This document shows positions 34,561-45,863 of a stretch of 64,000 nt of DNA, one piece after another; within the stretch, counting starts at the first letter, position 1; every line of letters begins with the position of its first letter. Source of the stretch: Gigaspora rosea (lineage: Eukaryota > Glomeromycota > Glomeromycetes > Diversisporales > Gigasporaceae); NCBI GenBank assembly GCA_003550325.1, contig QKWP01000845.1, positions 75,520 through 139,519 on the forward strand, in the 5' to 3' direction. The position numbers were made by a program, and so were the translations under genes. The notes under the pieces were generated by a model that saw only the letters and a list, made by a program, of their open reading frames with translations, did not search any database and was not told the DNA's origin.

Positions 34561-37469
34561 CTTACTTGGCCAGATGGATCAGTTTCTGTACCATCAAGGT
34601 AAGTTCTCTTCGAATCAATTATCATCTGCATTGTCCAAAAGTTTACGATGCAACCAACAATTGTACCCCATATTTGTGATGTAAACATGCTTCTTGGAGG
34701 AACTTTCATATAATGACCTTTTAATAGTGAAAATAAAAATTTTACAATTTTTTAGATAATATCAATGATAATAAATTTTTATTTAAAAAGAAGGACATAC
34801 CCAATTTTAGATCTTGAACAAATAACAAACATTGAGACAAAGACATATATCCATAAGTTTTAAAATATACGTTTGCGATGGGACGACCAGGGAAAAGAAA
34901 ACCGCACACCATTTCAGTGATAACATTTAGACCAATTTGCCAATTTGAGATGGCATTAATAATTCCTATTAGTAAACAAGAGCATTAAGATTAAATTTTT
35001 AAATAAGATATTTGAATAAATGAATGTAAATATTATACCTATTGGAAGCACCATTAATACAGCAAGAACAACGGACAACAATACACCCCACCAAGGTAAA
35101 TGTGCACCAGTTGTTTCACCAAGGATCATTGCGATTATTAACATAACAAAGAAAATACCACCATACCAATAATTTGGTACTTCTGTTATCAAATAAAATT
35201 TGATAAAGTAAATAACTTTAATCAGTTTTCCAAATAATCATTAGAAATGAAATGAGAAATTATTGAAACCTGGATAAATGCTCATCATTTTGCAATGAAT
35301 GTCTTCATTCTCTTCCTCTTCACGAGTTTTCTTATATCGATTCCAAATTTCCTTACCATGATATAGTGCCACATGAACAATTGTTGCGGGAAATTGGGCG
35401 AAATAATAACCATAACACATGGCAAACAAAGCAGACATATATACAGGGCTATAATTCTCATATGCAGTAATATCGAGTTCTCCTGAACTGATGACTCTTG
35501 TTTGATTATATCTATAAAAAAAAAAAAAAAAAAAAAATTATTATTTTATATAGTTTAATATGTTTAACAAACAAAAAATGATACCTACGTGTTTCCGTCT
35601 TTATCGAATGAATGAGTTGACATGAAAGGGAATTTTAGAGCATCGCTAAATATAATTAATAAGTTAATTTATAAAATATTTTAAAATATTTGACAATTCT
35701 ACATTAAATATTAAGCAATTACTTACAAAACATTATTAAAGTATAGCAACGGACCAATAACCCAAACCGCTAAAATCATTCCAAAGAAATTATTTACTTG
35801 AGACCACCTAAATCATAAGGAAATAAAGTAAATATAAAATATAACAAATTTTAAAAAATTTTAAATGGTTTGCATATGAGAATTATAGACAAAAATTACC
35901 ATGGAGTGTACAATGGGTTCATACTACCAATAGCATTCCAATCAAAGGAAAAATTAAGAACTCCAGCACCTCTATAAGCACTTCCCAATGTTTTTACTAT
36001 ATTACTATTTGGAGCCATAAGACAAAGTATTGCAGCACTGGATAACCAAGGGAATATATATTGTGGTACAAACTGCCAAGCGAAAATTGAAATAAAAGCG
36101 ATATAGAAAAATCGAATCCTATCTCTTGTTTCTGTAGAATTGCCATGTAATGTATTGTACAAGGTAGAGAAGACAAGAGCTTGAGGCCATATCATGTTAA
36201 TTGGACGAACCAAATCTAATTTTTTTAAGTAATTAACATGAATAAATATTAATTATTTTTAGTGTTATGATAATTATTCATGATACAGTAATTGGTTACT
36301 ATTAATATAATACATACGTTTTCGAAGAAATCCGGCAAGTCCATATCCAAGCATTTGCGTGCTAACCATTAATAAAAAACCAACTATGAAATTAACCTTG
36401 GTGTCATAGAACAATTCTTGAATTGAGATGATATCCTATAAAATGGAATACAAAAAAATAAATATTAAAAAGACATTGTGTAAATAATAATAATAATAAT
36501 ATAATAATAATAAAGAGATGTGAATAATAAATACCACAGCATACGCGGCAACACCACCCGCATTGGCAGCAGCAGCTACGCAGGCGTGTTCCTTATAGTT
36601 AAATGGACCTGCACAATCGAAATAAAATAATTATTCACACACACGATATTTATTAAAGATAATATTTGTAAAAATTAATAAACCTGGATTTAAACTAAAT
36701 TCCCAATTTCTGATGCGAAAATTCTTAGTTGGCAAAATTTTTTCCAACCATTTACCCGCAATATAAGATGCAAGTATCACAAAGAATATAGAATAAAGGA
36801 GAACATTTGCACGAAAATAATAGAATACTGATATCCCGGCACCCAACATGGTAAAAACCTATTACGTGTATATGTAATTCAAAAGGTAAAAATAATAAAA
36901 ATAAATTAAAAAACATCAGTTTATTGTGTGGATAGGTGATGTTTAACCTGGTTTTAGTTGTACACTAAAAACCACACGGATAAAGGTCACATGATTTAAT
37001 ATATGTATTATACAAATATCCATCACATATCTCACATATCTGATATTAATCACATACCCATAATATAAATAAGACTTACCGTGCTTAACACCCAAAATCG
37101 AAAAGTCAAACATGGCAAATTTGGATCATCATTTGTACTAACGGCCTAAAATTTAAAATATATTTTATTGTTTTTCTTTACAAACTCGTGTGATTTATTT
37201 GTTCTGACTTTGAATTTAATGTGTTTGACAACCTTAGCCACTTCGGGGCCGAGGTTAACGAAAAAAAGACATTGAAATAACGAATGGATTTGATAACTTA
37301 CCGTTGCAACTAAATCAACCGCCGAATCAACTTCTGATTCTACTTCGATACTTTTTTCTTCATCATGAATTTTCTCATTACTAAAATATTTTTCTCCATC
37401 GTTAGTTTTCTCATTAGCATCGTTATGAACAAAATTTTTGTCGTTGTCGTCTGTTTTAGTTTCTACCAT
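33618..37469 (-). CDS. oligopeptide transporter, OPT family (17 exons, 745 aa)
   Basis: Proton-coupled uptake of small peptides (some members move glutathione or metal chelates) across a membrane. Exons: 37469-37302, 37145-37080, 36858-36684, 36608-36535, 36435-36318, 36215-35900, 35807-35727, 35645-35589, 35511-35270, 35182-35039, 34965-34801, 34717-34566, 34443-34366, 34270-34041, 33965-33954, 33863-33776, 33689-33618. All introns are GT-AG with consistent phases and the total is 2238 nt. Family hallmarks: FSLNPGPFNYKEH (NPG at 135-137), LVRPINMIWP, WSQVNNFFG, HYMKVPPRSMF (the KIPPR-type motif at 540-544), WWEKYNYVMSAAFDAG, and C-terminal PTWWGN. Residues 1-56 are hydrophilic and acidic, and many hydrophobic segments follow, as usual for this 700-900-residue family. 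The start is the first ATG in frame. Exact substrate cannot be told from sequence. Confidence 0.95.
34497..34557. repeat. (TA)n microsatellite in OPT intron 12
   Basis: Two TA runs separated by CTGATA, lying between OPT exons 12 and 13. Confidence 0.9.
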
Positions 37470-37636
37470 TTTTTTTTTCGAATAGCAAACGATAATTATA
37501 ATAGGTATAATTTCTTTGACAATAAGATATTTATTGGAGATTAAATTGTCGTTATCGTCTTAAAAAAGAATCCATGTAGGAGATTGCGAGATTATATATA
37601 CACAATTTTAAGGGTAAGATAAATTTGGTAATTGAT

Positions 37637-38000
37637 GTTAGCAGACGCGAAAAAAATACAGATACATATAAAATTTTCACATTTCTAAATATTTTGGCCT
37701 ATCCTATTACAGCTTTTCATTTTATTATTATGATTAATATTATTTTTTTATATTTTTTTTATAAAAAAAATAGCGATACCGAAATTACATGATTTAACAT
37801 TTATAGAAAGGCAATATTTTCGGTATATTTCAGCGGACGTGAATGAATATGAATACAAATGCATATAAAAGTTTAATAAAAGAATTTCTAATATTTGGCT
37901 TATCCTATTATAGCTTATCAATCTACTATATTTTTTTAACGATAGCGATAACGAATATTACATGATTTATCATTTATAGAAAAGTAGAAATATTTTATGT
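37637..38000. repeat. ~200-bp tandem duplication upstream of the OPT gene
   Basis: CAGACGCGAA, GCCTATCCTATTACAGCTTTTC, TAGCGATACCGAAATTACATG and ATTTATAGAAAG at 37637-37830 recur as CGGACGTGAA, GCTTATCCTATTATAGCTTATC, TAGCGATAACGAATATTACATG and ATTTATAGAAAAG at 37836-38000. Both copies keep GATA-type words (TATCC, GCGATA). The block lies 170-530 bp before the OPT ATG, so a promoter role is possible but unproven. Confidence 0.65.
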
Positions 38001-38058
38001 TGATTTTTTTAATAACTGTTACACTTAAAATATTCACTTATAAATACCAAGGGGGGCT

Positions 38059-38059
<1 letters not shown>

Positions 38060-38095
<36 letters not shown>

Positions 38096-38096
38096 T
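38060..38096. repeat. (TA)n microsatellite
   Basis: About 37 bases of TA dinucleotide preceded by GGGGGGCTTAAA. Confidence 0.9.
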
Positions 38097-39480
38097 TAAA
38101 ATAAATATACTATGGCATTCACATAATATTTTGGTTTTAGCGTGTGAATACTATGATGAATAAAAGTGAAGGGATCGACATATATGCATTCATCTACAAA
38201 TTTGATACAGGCTTTATTACCAAATTTGGACCAAATATCAACCAAATCTGAAATTGAAAATTAATGTTAACTTCATGCCTTACATATTATATAATATTTT
38301 TACCGTCATGAATTTCATAAATTAAATTAGTCCCTTAATTTCATTTATCATGTAACATGATTCTATCAATTAACAATACTTAACAAGGTACTACCAAAAA
38401 ATCTTGAAATCACATCAATTTGTAACTGGTAATAGTTAAATATGTTATTCGTAACGTAAAATCGACACGTATCATTTGAGAATCATTTAAATTAACGGAA
38501 TGGTTCTTCAGTATATTTTTGGTGGTGTGATAAAGCATTGGAGCTAGTCTAAAGTTAGGTAAGTCAGGTATTAAGAATCACGTGAAGCATATAAATTCAC
38601 AAGACCCCTGCGAACCTTTATTTTTATATTGCACTAATCTATATTTGTAATTTAAATAATTATAAAATCGCACATTCAACATGATTGATGTGTTTAGTTT
38701 GCACGAAAGTTTATGAAATACCGGTAGACTGTTTTTTTATCAACCAATAAACCTTGACAAAAAATAAAAAGTTTCGGATATAAAATTAACTTTTATAATA
38801 AATAAATTACATAAATAGATATTAATATTAAAAAAAATAGATACTACCAAGAATTTGTCAATTGGATTAAAAATGCAACTCAAGCTAAAACTCCAAAAAA
38901 TCAAGACTTAATTATCACACGGTTTGCAAAATGTACTTTTGATCAAAATTTCAAATTTATAGATCACAATTCACCTGATTGTTGTCCGATTGCATGTTGT
39001 AAAAGATCGTAAAGTGCATTTTATGGCCAAAGATTCAATATAAATATTTATTTTCTTCAGTTCGGTCATTTTTATGCTCACTAAAAATCATTGCAAAATC
39101 GCGCAACCGGCAAATGGTAATGATTGTATGGGTGTGCAGTGATCTACAAATTTGATCAAACTGTACGTACAGTACTGTATACATCAATTTGCAAATTGCG
39201 ATAACATTTGCCAAAAATTATGTTGAAAATTATGAACGGCGAAAAAGTTAAGAAAAACCAGGACGAACTAAAAGAAAATATTGACATCATAGAGTTAACA
39301 ATTAAAGTTCCTCTAGAATGTTTGTCTGTTATGACAAGTACTTTCGAGTTATCTGGATTGTCTGGCCGCAATTGATTCAGTAAATTGGATATTGGAAATT
39401 GTTAACTTGAAAAACCTGAATCAGAAATATTAAGTCAAATGAGCCTTTTATATGCAAGATACAAAATATTTAGGATATTT
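38097..39480. other. AT-rich stretch without a supported gene
   Basis: The open frame at 39156-39371 (-) has no recognisable domain or splice partner and is not called. Nothing else seen. Confidence 0.5.
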
Positions 39481-39690
39481 ATTGTAGCAGCTGAAGCTGA
39501 GATCTTGAAATATTTTAATATTTAAATTTTAAAATTTAGACCCTTTTGTCAGCTTTTTTTTTTTTAGATTTAGGTTAGGTTTTAGGGTTAGTTTTATTAA
39601 TATAAAGAGTATACCGGTAAGTGTATTTTAGTATGTATTATAGATTTAAATATAACCCTTAATCTCAGCTTCAGCTTCAGTCGCTACAAT
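39481..39690. mobile_element. MITE, TGTAGCAGCTGAAGCTGAGAT family
   Basis: ATTGTAGCAGCTGAAGCTGA at the left is inverted at the right (CTCAGCTTCAGCTTCAGTCG then CTACAAT). Same layout as 19959-20194, including GGTTAGGTTTTAGGGTTAG and TTTATTAATA. Confidence 0.7.
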
Positions 39691-40082
39691 TATTTATTTA
39701 TTGTAGATACCTTAACTGTTAAACTGAGTTAAATATTATTAAAAAGTGAATTTAAAAAAATTTTCACCTTGTGATATATAAATGCTTGATTTCTGAAGAT
39801 AGGTGATATTTAAAGTTGGATAGTAAAATTACAACATTATGGGCTTGCTCAAATTATAATAATTTTATTAATAATAAATGTTGCAAATAATGGCAAAATT
39901 TGGGGCCTCTTTTTTTTTTAATCCCGAGACAGCAGTTACCTGGGGACGTCATGTGACGCGTTTTATTATTACTTAATTATTTAAATATTACAATATTCTA
40001 GCCTTATTAGTTATTCACAAAAGCTTGTTCTAACGCTGTTCTCTTATCTTGGGGCCTCAATTTAAAAACATAAGCCCTACCA

Positions 40083-40225
40083 AAATCTACTTATACTCTT
40101 TTATTAATAACTTCAACCAACCTTAAATACTAACCTAACAATAAAAAAAAAAAAANAAATCTACTTATACTCTTTTATTAATAACTTCAACCAACCTTAA
40201 ATACTAACCTAACAATAAAAAAAAA
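40083..40225. repeat. duplicated sequence around a single N (probable assembly join)
   Basis: AAATCTACTTATACTCTTTT through CCTAACAATAAAA occurs immediately left and right of the N at 40156, without visible divergence. This is the pattern left when two overlapping contig ends are joined without collapsing the overlap. Confidence 0.8.
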
Positions 40226-42033
40226 AATAAAAAATAAAAATGAAAAAAAATGGAAGTAAAATGTTAAAATAAAAATCGTATATAAAATAGATCCAAATTT
40301 CACGATCATCCATGACAATTATTTATGGGAAAATACTACTCTGATAAAATTTAAGCCAACTCTTCAATTAGAACAAACCAAAACCTCAAATATATTCCGA
40401 AATATTCTGAAAACTCTAAAAAATTCTTAAATATTCTCGTGCGCATATTGTGTGCATCATGCACATGAAACTACATTACTGGTAGAAACTATTTCAACAT
40501 TGCCAAAAGTATTTCATAATGTCGAAATAGTTTCTATGCCATGTATATTTCAATCTAAGTAATATTTGGTTAGTTTATCATTATCTGAAATCCTGTGTAC
40601 TAATCCATTATAATCTAGATAATTTTGAATTTGTTGCAAAAATTATTACATGTCCATCATCAATCATAAGACTGTCGGAAAGTTATGCAAACCAGGATAA
40701 TTTATCCATTACTGTAACCAATTTAAAGATGCATATTTGCACATCTGAAATTTTCATAAAATTTTGGGACATTTGAAAAATCTCGATGTCGGCCAATCAG
40801 TAATTTATTGATTCTGATTCGATAACTTATTGATTCCCAAATTTAGAAAATTTTCAATTGTCCCAGAATTTATGTAAACAACTGTAATCATTTTTATCTT
40901 TATTATATTAATACATAAGTCAATTAATCCGTTTTACATCCCTTGACCAGTTGTCACCTAACCTTAGATTTGTGCATTAATGACGGATAAAATCATCTAG
41001 ATTAATACAGATATCCGGATATCCGTTAGTAGTGTGTCCAATACGCATGATTATTCGTATTATGTGCGTTAAATTATAGAACTATGCGCATGATTTTTTA
41101 CATATGTTGTAAATGGAAATGAAATTTAAGTGGATTCGGAATTTATATGCATAACCTAATTTTGGGTTAATTTCATCATAGTACACCCTAACCTTAACCC
41201 TAATTTAACTGAATTCCATTCCCACCTACGTACGACATATATACTTATAATGCCGGCAAATCAATATAATACCAGTATGCGCAAATTTATTAAAATGGTA
41301 GTATTATTGCTATCATTATTATTATATGTTTGATTATAAAAAAAAAAATATGCAAAAATTATAAATATTGAATTATTAAATTAAACAAAATATAAAATTT
41401 TATTATGTTTAAATATATTTATATTATAGATTTTTAATACTAACAAGCCACCATAATGCAAGTCAAGCTTTTAATAGATTCCGGAATATTCAGAAACCTC
41501 TTATGAATTCCGAAAAGGCATCATGCGCATGTAATTTGAAAAAATTAGAAGTCGCACAATATTATCCGTTAGTAACTACGTCCTTATAAAAAATTGTTTG
41601 TTCTAAAATTGTTTGGAATTGTTCAGAATGGAGTCGATTTTCCGAACAGGGGTTTATGTTTGTACGGGATGCAATCTTTAAAAACTATTACCGGTATATA
41701 AAAAAACGTATGCAGTCGATTTTCAGAATAATCGGATAATTTCAGAATTTTCTGAACAATTCCAAGAAATATTTTTTTTTTTAGGGCGTGGGAAATAGAC
41801 TAGTCGACATTCTAATCAATTTTAAGATTTCAGATTCTAGTAAAAATCCTATTTCTTATTATAATATATCCAATTTCCGACATCAAATTCTATTCTGTTC
41901 ATCCAAATATTAGTAATACGGGGCAATGGAAAAATAAAAGGCCGAATCGATCTTGCTGGTCGACCGGGCAACCTTTTTGTTATGTACTTATATCAAAATG
42001 AGTAGAAAGTAATAAGGTTATTCCTTGTCAAAT
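40226..42033. other. AT-rich stretch without a gene
   Basis: No coding sequence recognised. ATTCCGAAATATTCTGAAAA-type words (40390-40430, 41470-41520, 41610-41770) hint at a diverged repeat. Confidence 0.4.
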
Positions 42034-42522
42034 TAGTGATATGGGCTGGCCTCGGCCCAACTGCCAAGCGATGGGCGGATCGACCCTCAGCCTGCACCTT
42101 TGTGAGCTGGATTGGTCGATTAAAGAAGTGTTAGAATCGATTCTCTCATAAAGTATATTTCAGGTCAAGAATTGACTAATATCAACTAGTATAATAAGAT
42201 AGATGTTCATTAGTTGGTTAATTTAGATGACAAATTGGCAAACAATGAATGTAAGGAACGTAAATATTTGGGTATGTTCGGTTGCATAGTTAATAAACAT
42301 AATGTACTACCGTGCTATATTTTTTCAATGATAAAAATAAATAATTTACTATCACTAAAATTTGACAAAGAATGTCCTAATGACTTTCTACACATTTGAA
42401 ATAGATATGGAGATTAACTCTGATCAGAAAAATTGATTTAGCAAAAGGGTCAACCCGGTCGATCGTACCGAGCTTTTAGGATCGACTCCGGTTAATGATT
42501 TTTCCATCGGCCCGTATCACTA
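42034..42522. mobile_element. hAT-like MITE, full-length copy
   Basis: TAGTGATATGGGCTGGCC left and inverted TAGTGATACGGGCCGATGG right. The left half matches 2890-3110. The ends fit the YAGNG rule of hAT elements, but no 8-bp target duplication is visible. The ORF at 42214-42399 lies inside it and is not called. Confidence 0.6.
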
Positions 42523-43216
42523 GTAGTGATCGATAATGTCATTTCCAGTAAGTCAAATTAGAATTTTGAGCTTTAACATTCTTGATACAAAAACATGATT
42601 TAGGTGCGATGTCATGTAACGGTAATGCATATGGTTGAAATTACTTGATTTGATGTCTTGTTACGACATTCGTGGTTATCTGTATGAATAAATGTCTTGC
42701 ATTCAAATTTTTGAAAATTCATAGTTCGAGTAATTATTACAATCTTTCAGGGATCATTCATATGATTGTCATATCTGGAATTATTACGACATTCGATCAT
42801 TTACATGATTAAAGTAGTCGTATATTCGTAATCGATTTATGAATTAAAAAATCATATGCATAATGCGAATTAACGTTGGTTAATCAATGAAAAGTGTATA
42901 ATTCTATTGTAATTTTCTAAAAATAGAACATTAACCAATCAGAAGGTAACTCGGAGAATTAAATTTAAATGTGACGTTTTTGTACAAATTAATAATATGC
43001 ACATACGTTGTACGTACTACCTAAAAATTTAAATTTGCTCGAATAGTGGTTTTCCTGCATATCTTAAAATTTTCCTTACAGGTTTATTTCACAGAAATAT
43101 CGTTCTGCTATTCCTGATAGTGTCAGTTTACATAATGTTCCTAATGGGCTTTAAAATAACTATATTATATAAAGAAATCGATCACAAGGATCTTTTTTTA
43201 AATTCAGGAGCAGAGA
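42523..43216. other. intergenic, AT-rich
   Basis: No repeat ends or genes recognised. ATTATATAAAG at about 43165-43175, 45 bases before the ATG at 43217, is a plausible TATA box for the next gene. Confidence 0.4.
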
Positions 43217-43719
43217 ATGAAGTCGAAAGTGTTACAATTTACTGCAACGGCTTTTACCATATTTCTTATTAAGAAAAGTCGCAAGTAGTTTTTTTCTTAT
43301 CAGGATTTGTATTTTTAGTTTTTTTTTCATTTTATTTTATTTTACTTTATTTATTTTATTTTATTTTATTTTCATTTATTTTATTTCCCTTACCTTAAAA
43401 TATTAGTAATATTTTTATCTATCCAATGTCAAAAGAAGGAGCGATCAGTTAATCCACATACGTAATTTGCTTATTTAATTTCAGGTTAGAGTACCGTTTA
43501 GTATCAATAAAAACTGAGTATATGTATAACGGTAATCTGGCATGCCGCGGATCAACACGTGTGCGTAGTCAAATTACCGTATTCTCCAATTTGCCCAATA
43601 AAGATGTTATCCGGAAATTTAGGATCATGATTCATAGGGTGTTATCGGCCGAGTTTAATTTGAACAAACATATCAACATCGTAACTCATGAAAAAATGAG
43701 AGAAGAAATAATTTCATGA
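43217..43719 (+). CDS. hypothetical protein, two exons, 100 aa
   Basis: Exon 1 (43217-43284) reads MKSKVLQFTATAFTIFLIKK then SR. Exon 2 (43485-43719) joins in frame (K, LEYRLVSIKTEY) and continues through MYNGNLACRGSTRVRSQITV to EKMREEIIS and TGA. The 200-bp intron begins GTAGTT and ends in TTTAATTTCAG. It contains a (TTTTA)n run at 43318-43388. A TATA-like ATTATATAAAG lies about 45 bases upstream. The exons have higher GC than the intron. The N-terminal hydrophobic stretch followed by KKSRK could be a membrane anchor or targeting peptide. No family recognised. The donor is not the usual GTAAGT, so the model may be wrong or incomplete upstream. Confidence 0.4.
43318..43388. repeat. (TTTTA)n microsatellite
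   Basis: Imperfect TTTTA pentamers inside the proposed intron. Confidence 0.85.
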
Positions 43720-45253
43720 TCATCGGGTATCCAGAATATGGAAAACAAATGTTAAAGTACAAAATTATTGATACGCACTGGTCAACAAATAAGGATTGAA
43801 TGTATATTTAGATCATCTGGATCCAGGCACTACATTCGATAAATTAAACAAAATTTGAAATTTAGTTTTTTAAAGGTTAATTCCTTTCTGTCATCAACTA
43901 ATAATACATTAAAATTATGTAAACAATATTAGTAACGTTACAGAACAAAATGCCTTTTCAAGTGGTACGTGTTAGTCATTTCTGGCAATTTATTTGTTGA
44001 TAGATGATATGCAAGAGTTTGCAACGTTAATATTTGCCATTCGATAATTCAGCTGCATATATTACAAGATAGTTAAGTACTGTACATACTATAATTTATA
44101 ACTTGTTTTATACATATCTAATTATATGACCTATTTAAGCGATTGGATTATTCGAAAAAAAAATTCTGTATAACATAAAATTTGCACATAATTCAGATAT
44201 TTGATTATATTTATATGAGCTACAACGTACGTCCTTTATTCCCTGGTACGATGGGAATAAAGAGTGGTAATAGTCAGGATCTATGCCAAATATATGCGTT
44301 GTTTCAATTAAAAAATAAAATTTTGATTGAAACATGTAAATCCTGTCATGTGGTCATAGTGAGACAATATGTTTTAAATTTTATTCATGAATATAGCATA
44401 TCACAACGTGCGTTTAACGAATTTACTAATTTTGATTCCATTTATAGAAATGTATAATAAAAATTGGGATAACCAATAATATCCTGGTACCTATGCGATT
44501 TTTTTAACCGACCGTCCAATATCTGACTTATTACCTACTAAGTATTTTTAGGTATCAATTGATATTTTTACTAAAACTAGTTAAAATGAATTTTGAAATA
44601 CAATATTTAATCTGTTAAAACTTTTATGAATAATTTCTTTATTCTACTTAGATGAAATATGTTTGGATAAAGTGCTAATCTAATAATAAAAGATCCTCAT
44701 ATTTACCTACTATATAGGGTGTGCGCGTTATTTTGAGACGCTTCGGGCGTTATTTTAAAACCATATATGCTATTATTAGTGAATTTGATTCTCTAAAATA
44801 ATGCCCCAGCGTGGTATTTCGCGACCATACGGCAAATATTAAAAACGCTTGAATAATTATTTATGTGACAAGTCAGTCATTTAAATTAAATACTGCCTGA
44901 TAATTATTTTAACGTTCTAATTATAATTTAGTTTATGCTTTGATTATCATGGAATATTGGTCTAAAAAAACAAACAGAAAATGGCAACCGTATGACTGAC
45001 AAAGTATAGGCTATAGGTGAGATATCAGAGTTCTATATCTGAAACATTATATCCTATACAATCTAGTAAAAAAAAAAAAAAAAAAAAAAGCGAAGAAAAA
45101 CACCGTAATTTTCACTGAATTGAGTTATCGATTTATAGAATCAATTCTAAGGATGGATTATTTAGATATTTTTTTTTGATTTAGACTTCATATACTTTAA
45201 ATATTTTACGATTTGCAAAAAGGTGATTTCAATGTCATGTAGATCAGGGGAAG
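43720..45253. other. intergenic region without a supported gene
   Basis: Overlapping open frames on both strands at 44135-44457 have no recognisable domain. A copy of the CGTTATTTTGAG MITE lies at 44712-44832. Nothing else seen. Confidence 0.4.
44712..44832. mobile_element. short MITE, GCGTTATTTTGAG family
   Basis: GTGTGCGCGTTATTTTGAGA left and the inverted GCGAAATACCACGCTGGGGC-ATTATTTTAGAG right, around an AT-rich centre. Confidence 0.5.
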
Positions 45254-45333
45254 TCAGAGTCACAAGGTGGTAAGTCAATAGACTTTCACGTGATTGTATG
45301 ACCTGATTTGCTCAAATGACTAATGATGACCGG
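45254..45333. repeat. 80-bp flank duplicated at 48320-48399
   Basis: TCAGAGTCACAAGGTGGTAA through AATGATGACCGG precedes the 5' LTR. It recurs with no difference seen immediately after the N at 48319, before the second LTR. It is not part of the LTR and should not be duplicated in an intact element. Confidence 0.85.
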
Positions 45334-45762
45334 TGTTACAATCGAATTTTTCATTTGTTTCCCTTTCCTTATTTAGTATCGTATTATATTTCTATTTTAT
45401 CATTTTTATGTATTTCTTATTTGGGTTGGGACGATCATGGCATATGCGAGGGATTGAGACCCCAAGCGAGGGATTGAAACCCCAAGCGAGGGATTGAGAC
45501 CCCAAGCGAGGGATTAAACCCCCAATCGAGGGATTAAAGCTCCATATGAATTAAATGTATATAAAGGTTTATTTCTGCTTAGGAGTGATAGACAAGTAGT
45601 TAACGATAGTAGATAGTATTTAGTTTCTTATGATGACCCGATGTATTGATTTATATTAATAAAGATAAACCTTATAATCCGTAATTATGTGTGTTACTAT
45701 TTGTTCACGATCGAAGCTAAATTGGTGCAATACCCTATCAAGCTCTCCCATTGATCGTAACA
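45334..45762 (+). mobile_element. 5' long terminal repeat
   Basis: 429 bp, beginning TGTTACAATCG and ending GATCGTAACA (TG...CA). It contains a 5-unit minisatellite, a TATA box (TATATAAAGG at about 45557) and AATAAA at about 45658, giving promoter and polyadenylation signals in the usual order. Compared with the second copy (48400-48858) it lacks a block of about 31 bp near its end and shows three small differences. A primer-binding site follows within 2 bp. Confidence 0.9.
45446..45545. repeat. 20-bp minisatellite inside the LTR
   Basis: Five contiguous units of GCGAGGGATTGAGACCCCAA with substitutions, exact 20-bp period. The same array is at about 48512-48611 in the second LTR. Confidence 0.95.
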
Positions 45763-45764
45763 TT

Positions 45765-45781
45765 TGGTGCCGATTGTGTGG
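45765..45781 (+). promoter_or_regulatory. tRNA primer-binding site
   Basis: TGGTGCCGATTGTGTGG starts 2 bp after the LTR. Its complement ends CGGCACCA, as a tRNA 3' end would. Used to prime minus-strand DNA synthesis. Confidence 0.75.
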
Positions 45782-45863
45782 AATTGAACGGTATACCCGA
45801 AAATTTAAAGAAAACCATTTGTCAAATTAAGGACAAACCTTAAACCTAATCTCAATTAAAATT

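Noticed and set aside
39156-39371. 71-codon minus-strand ORF with a hydrophobic middle
   Set aside because: No homology recognised and no splice context. The length is unremarkable for this composition.
44135-44457. Overlapping ORFs on both strands, 66 and 91 codons
   Set aside because: No domain, promoter-like box, splice partner or composition change that would favour either.
45446-45545. Short regular repeats resembling a CRISPR array
   Set aside because: The units are contiguous with no spacers, lie inside an LTR, and the host is eukaryotic.
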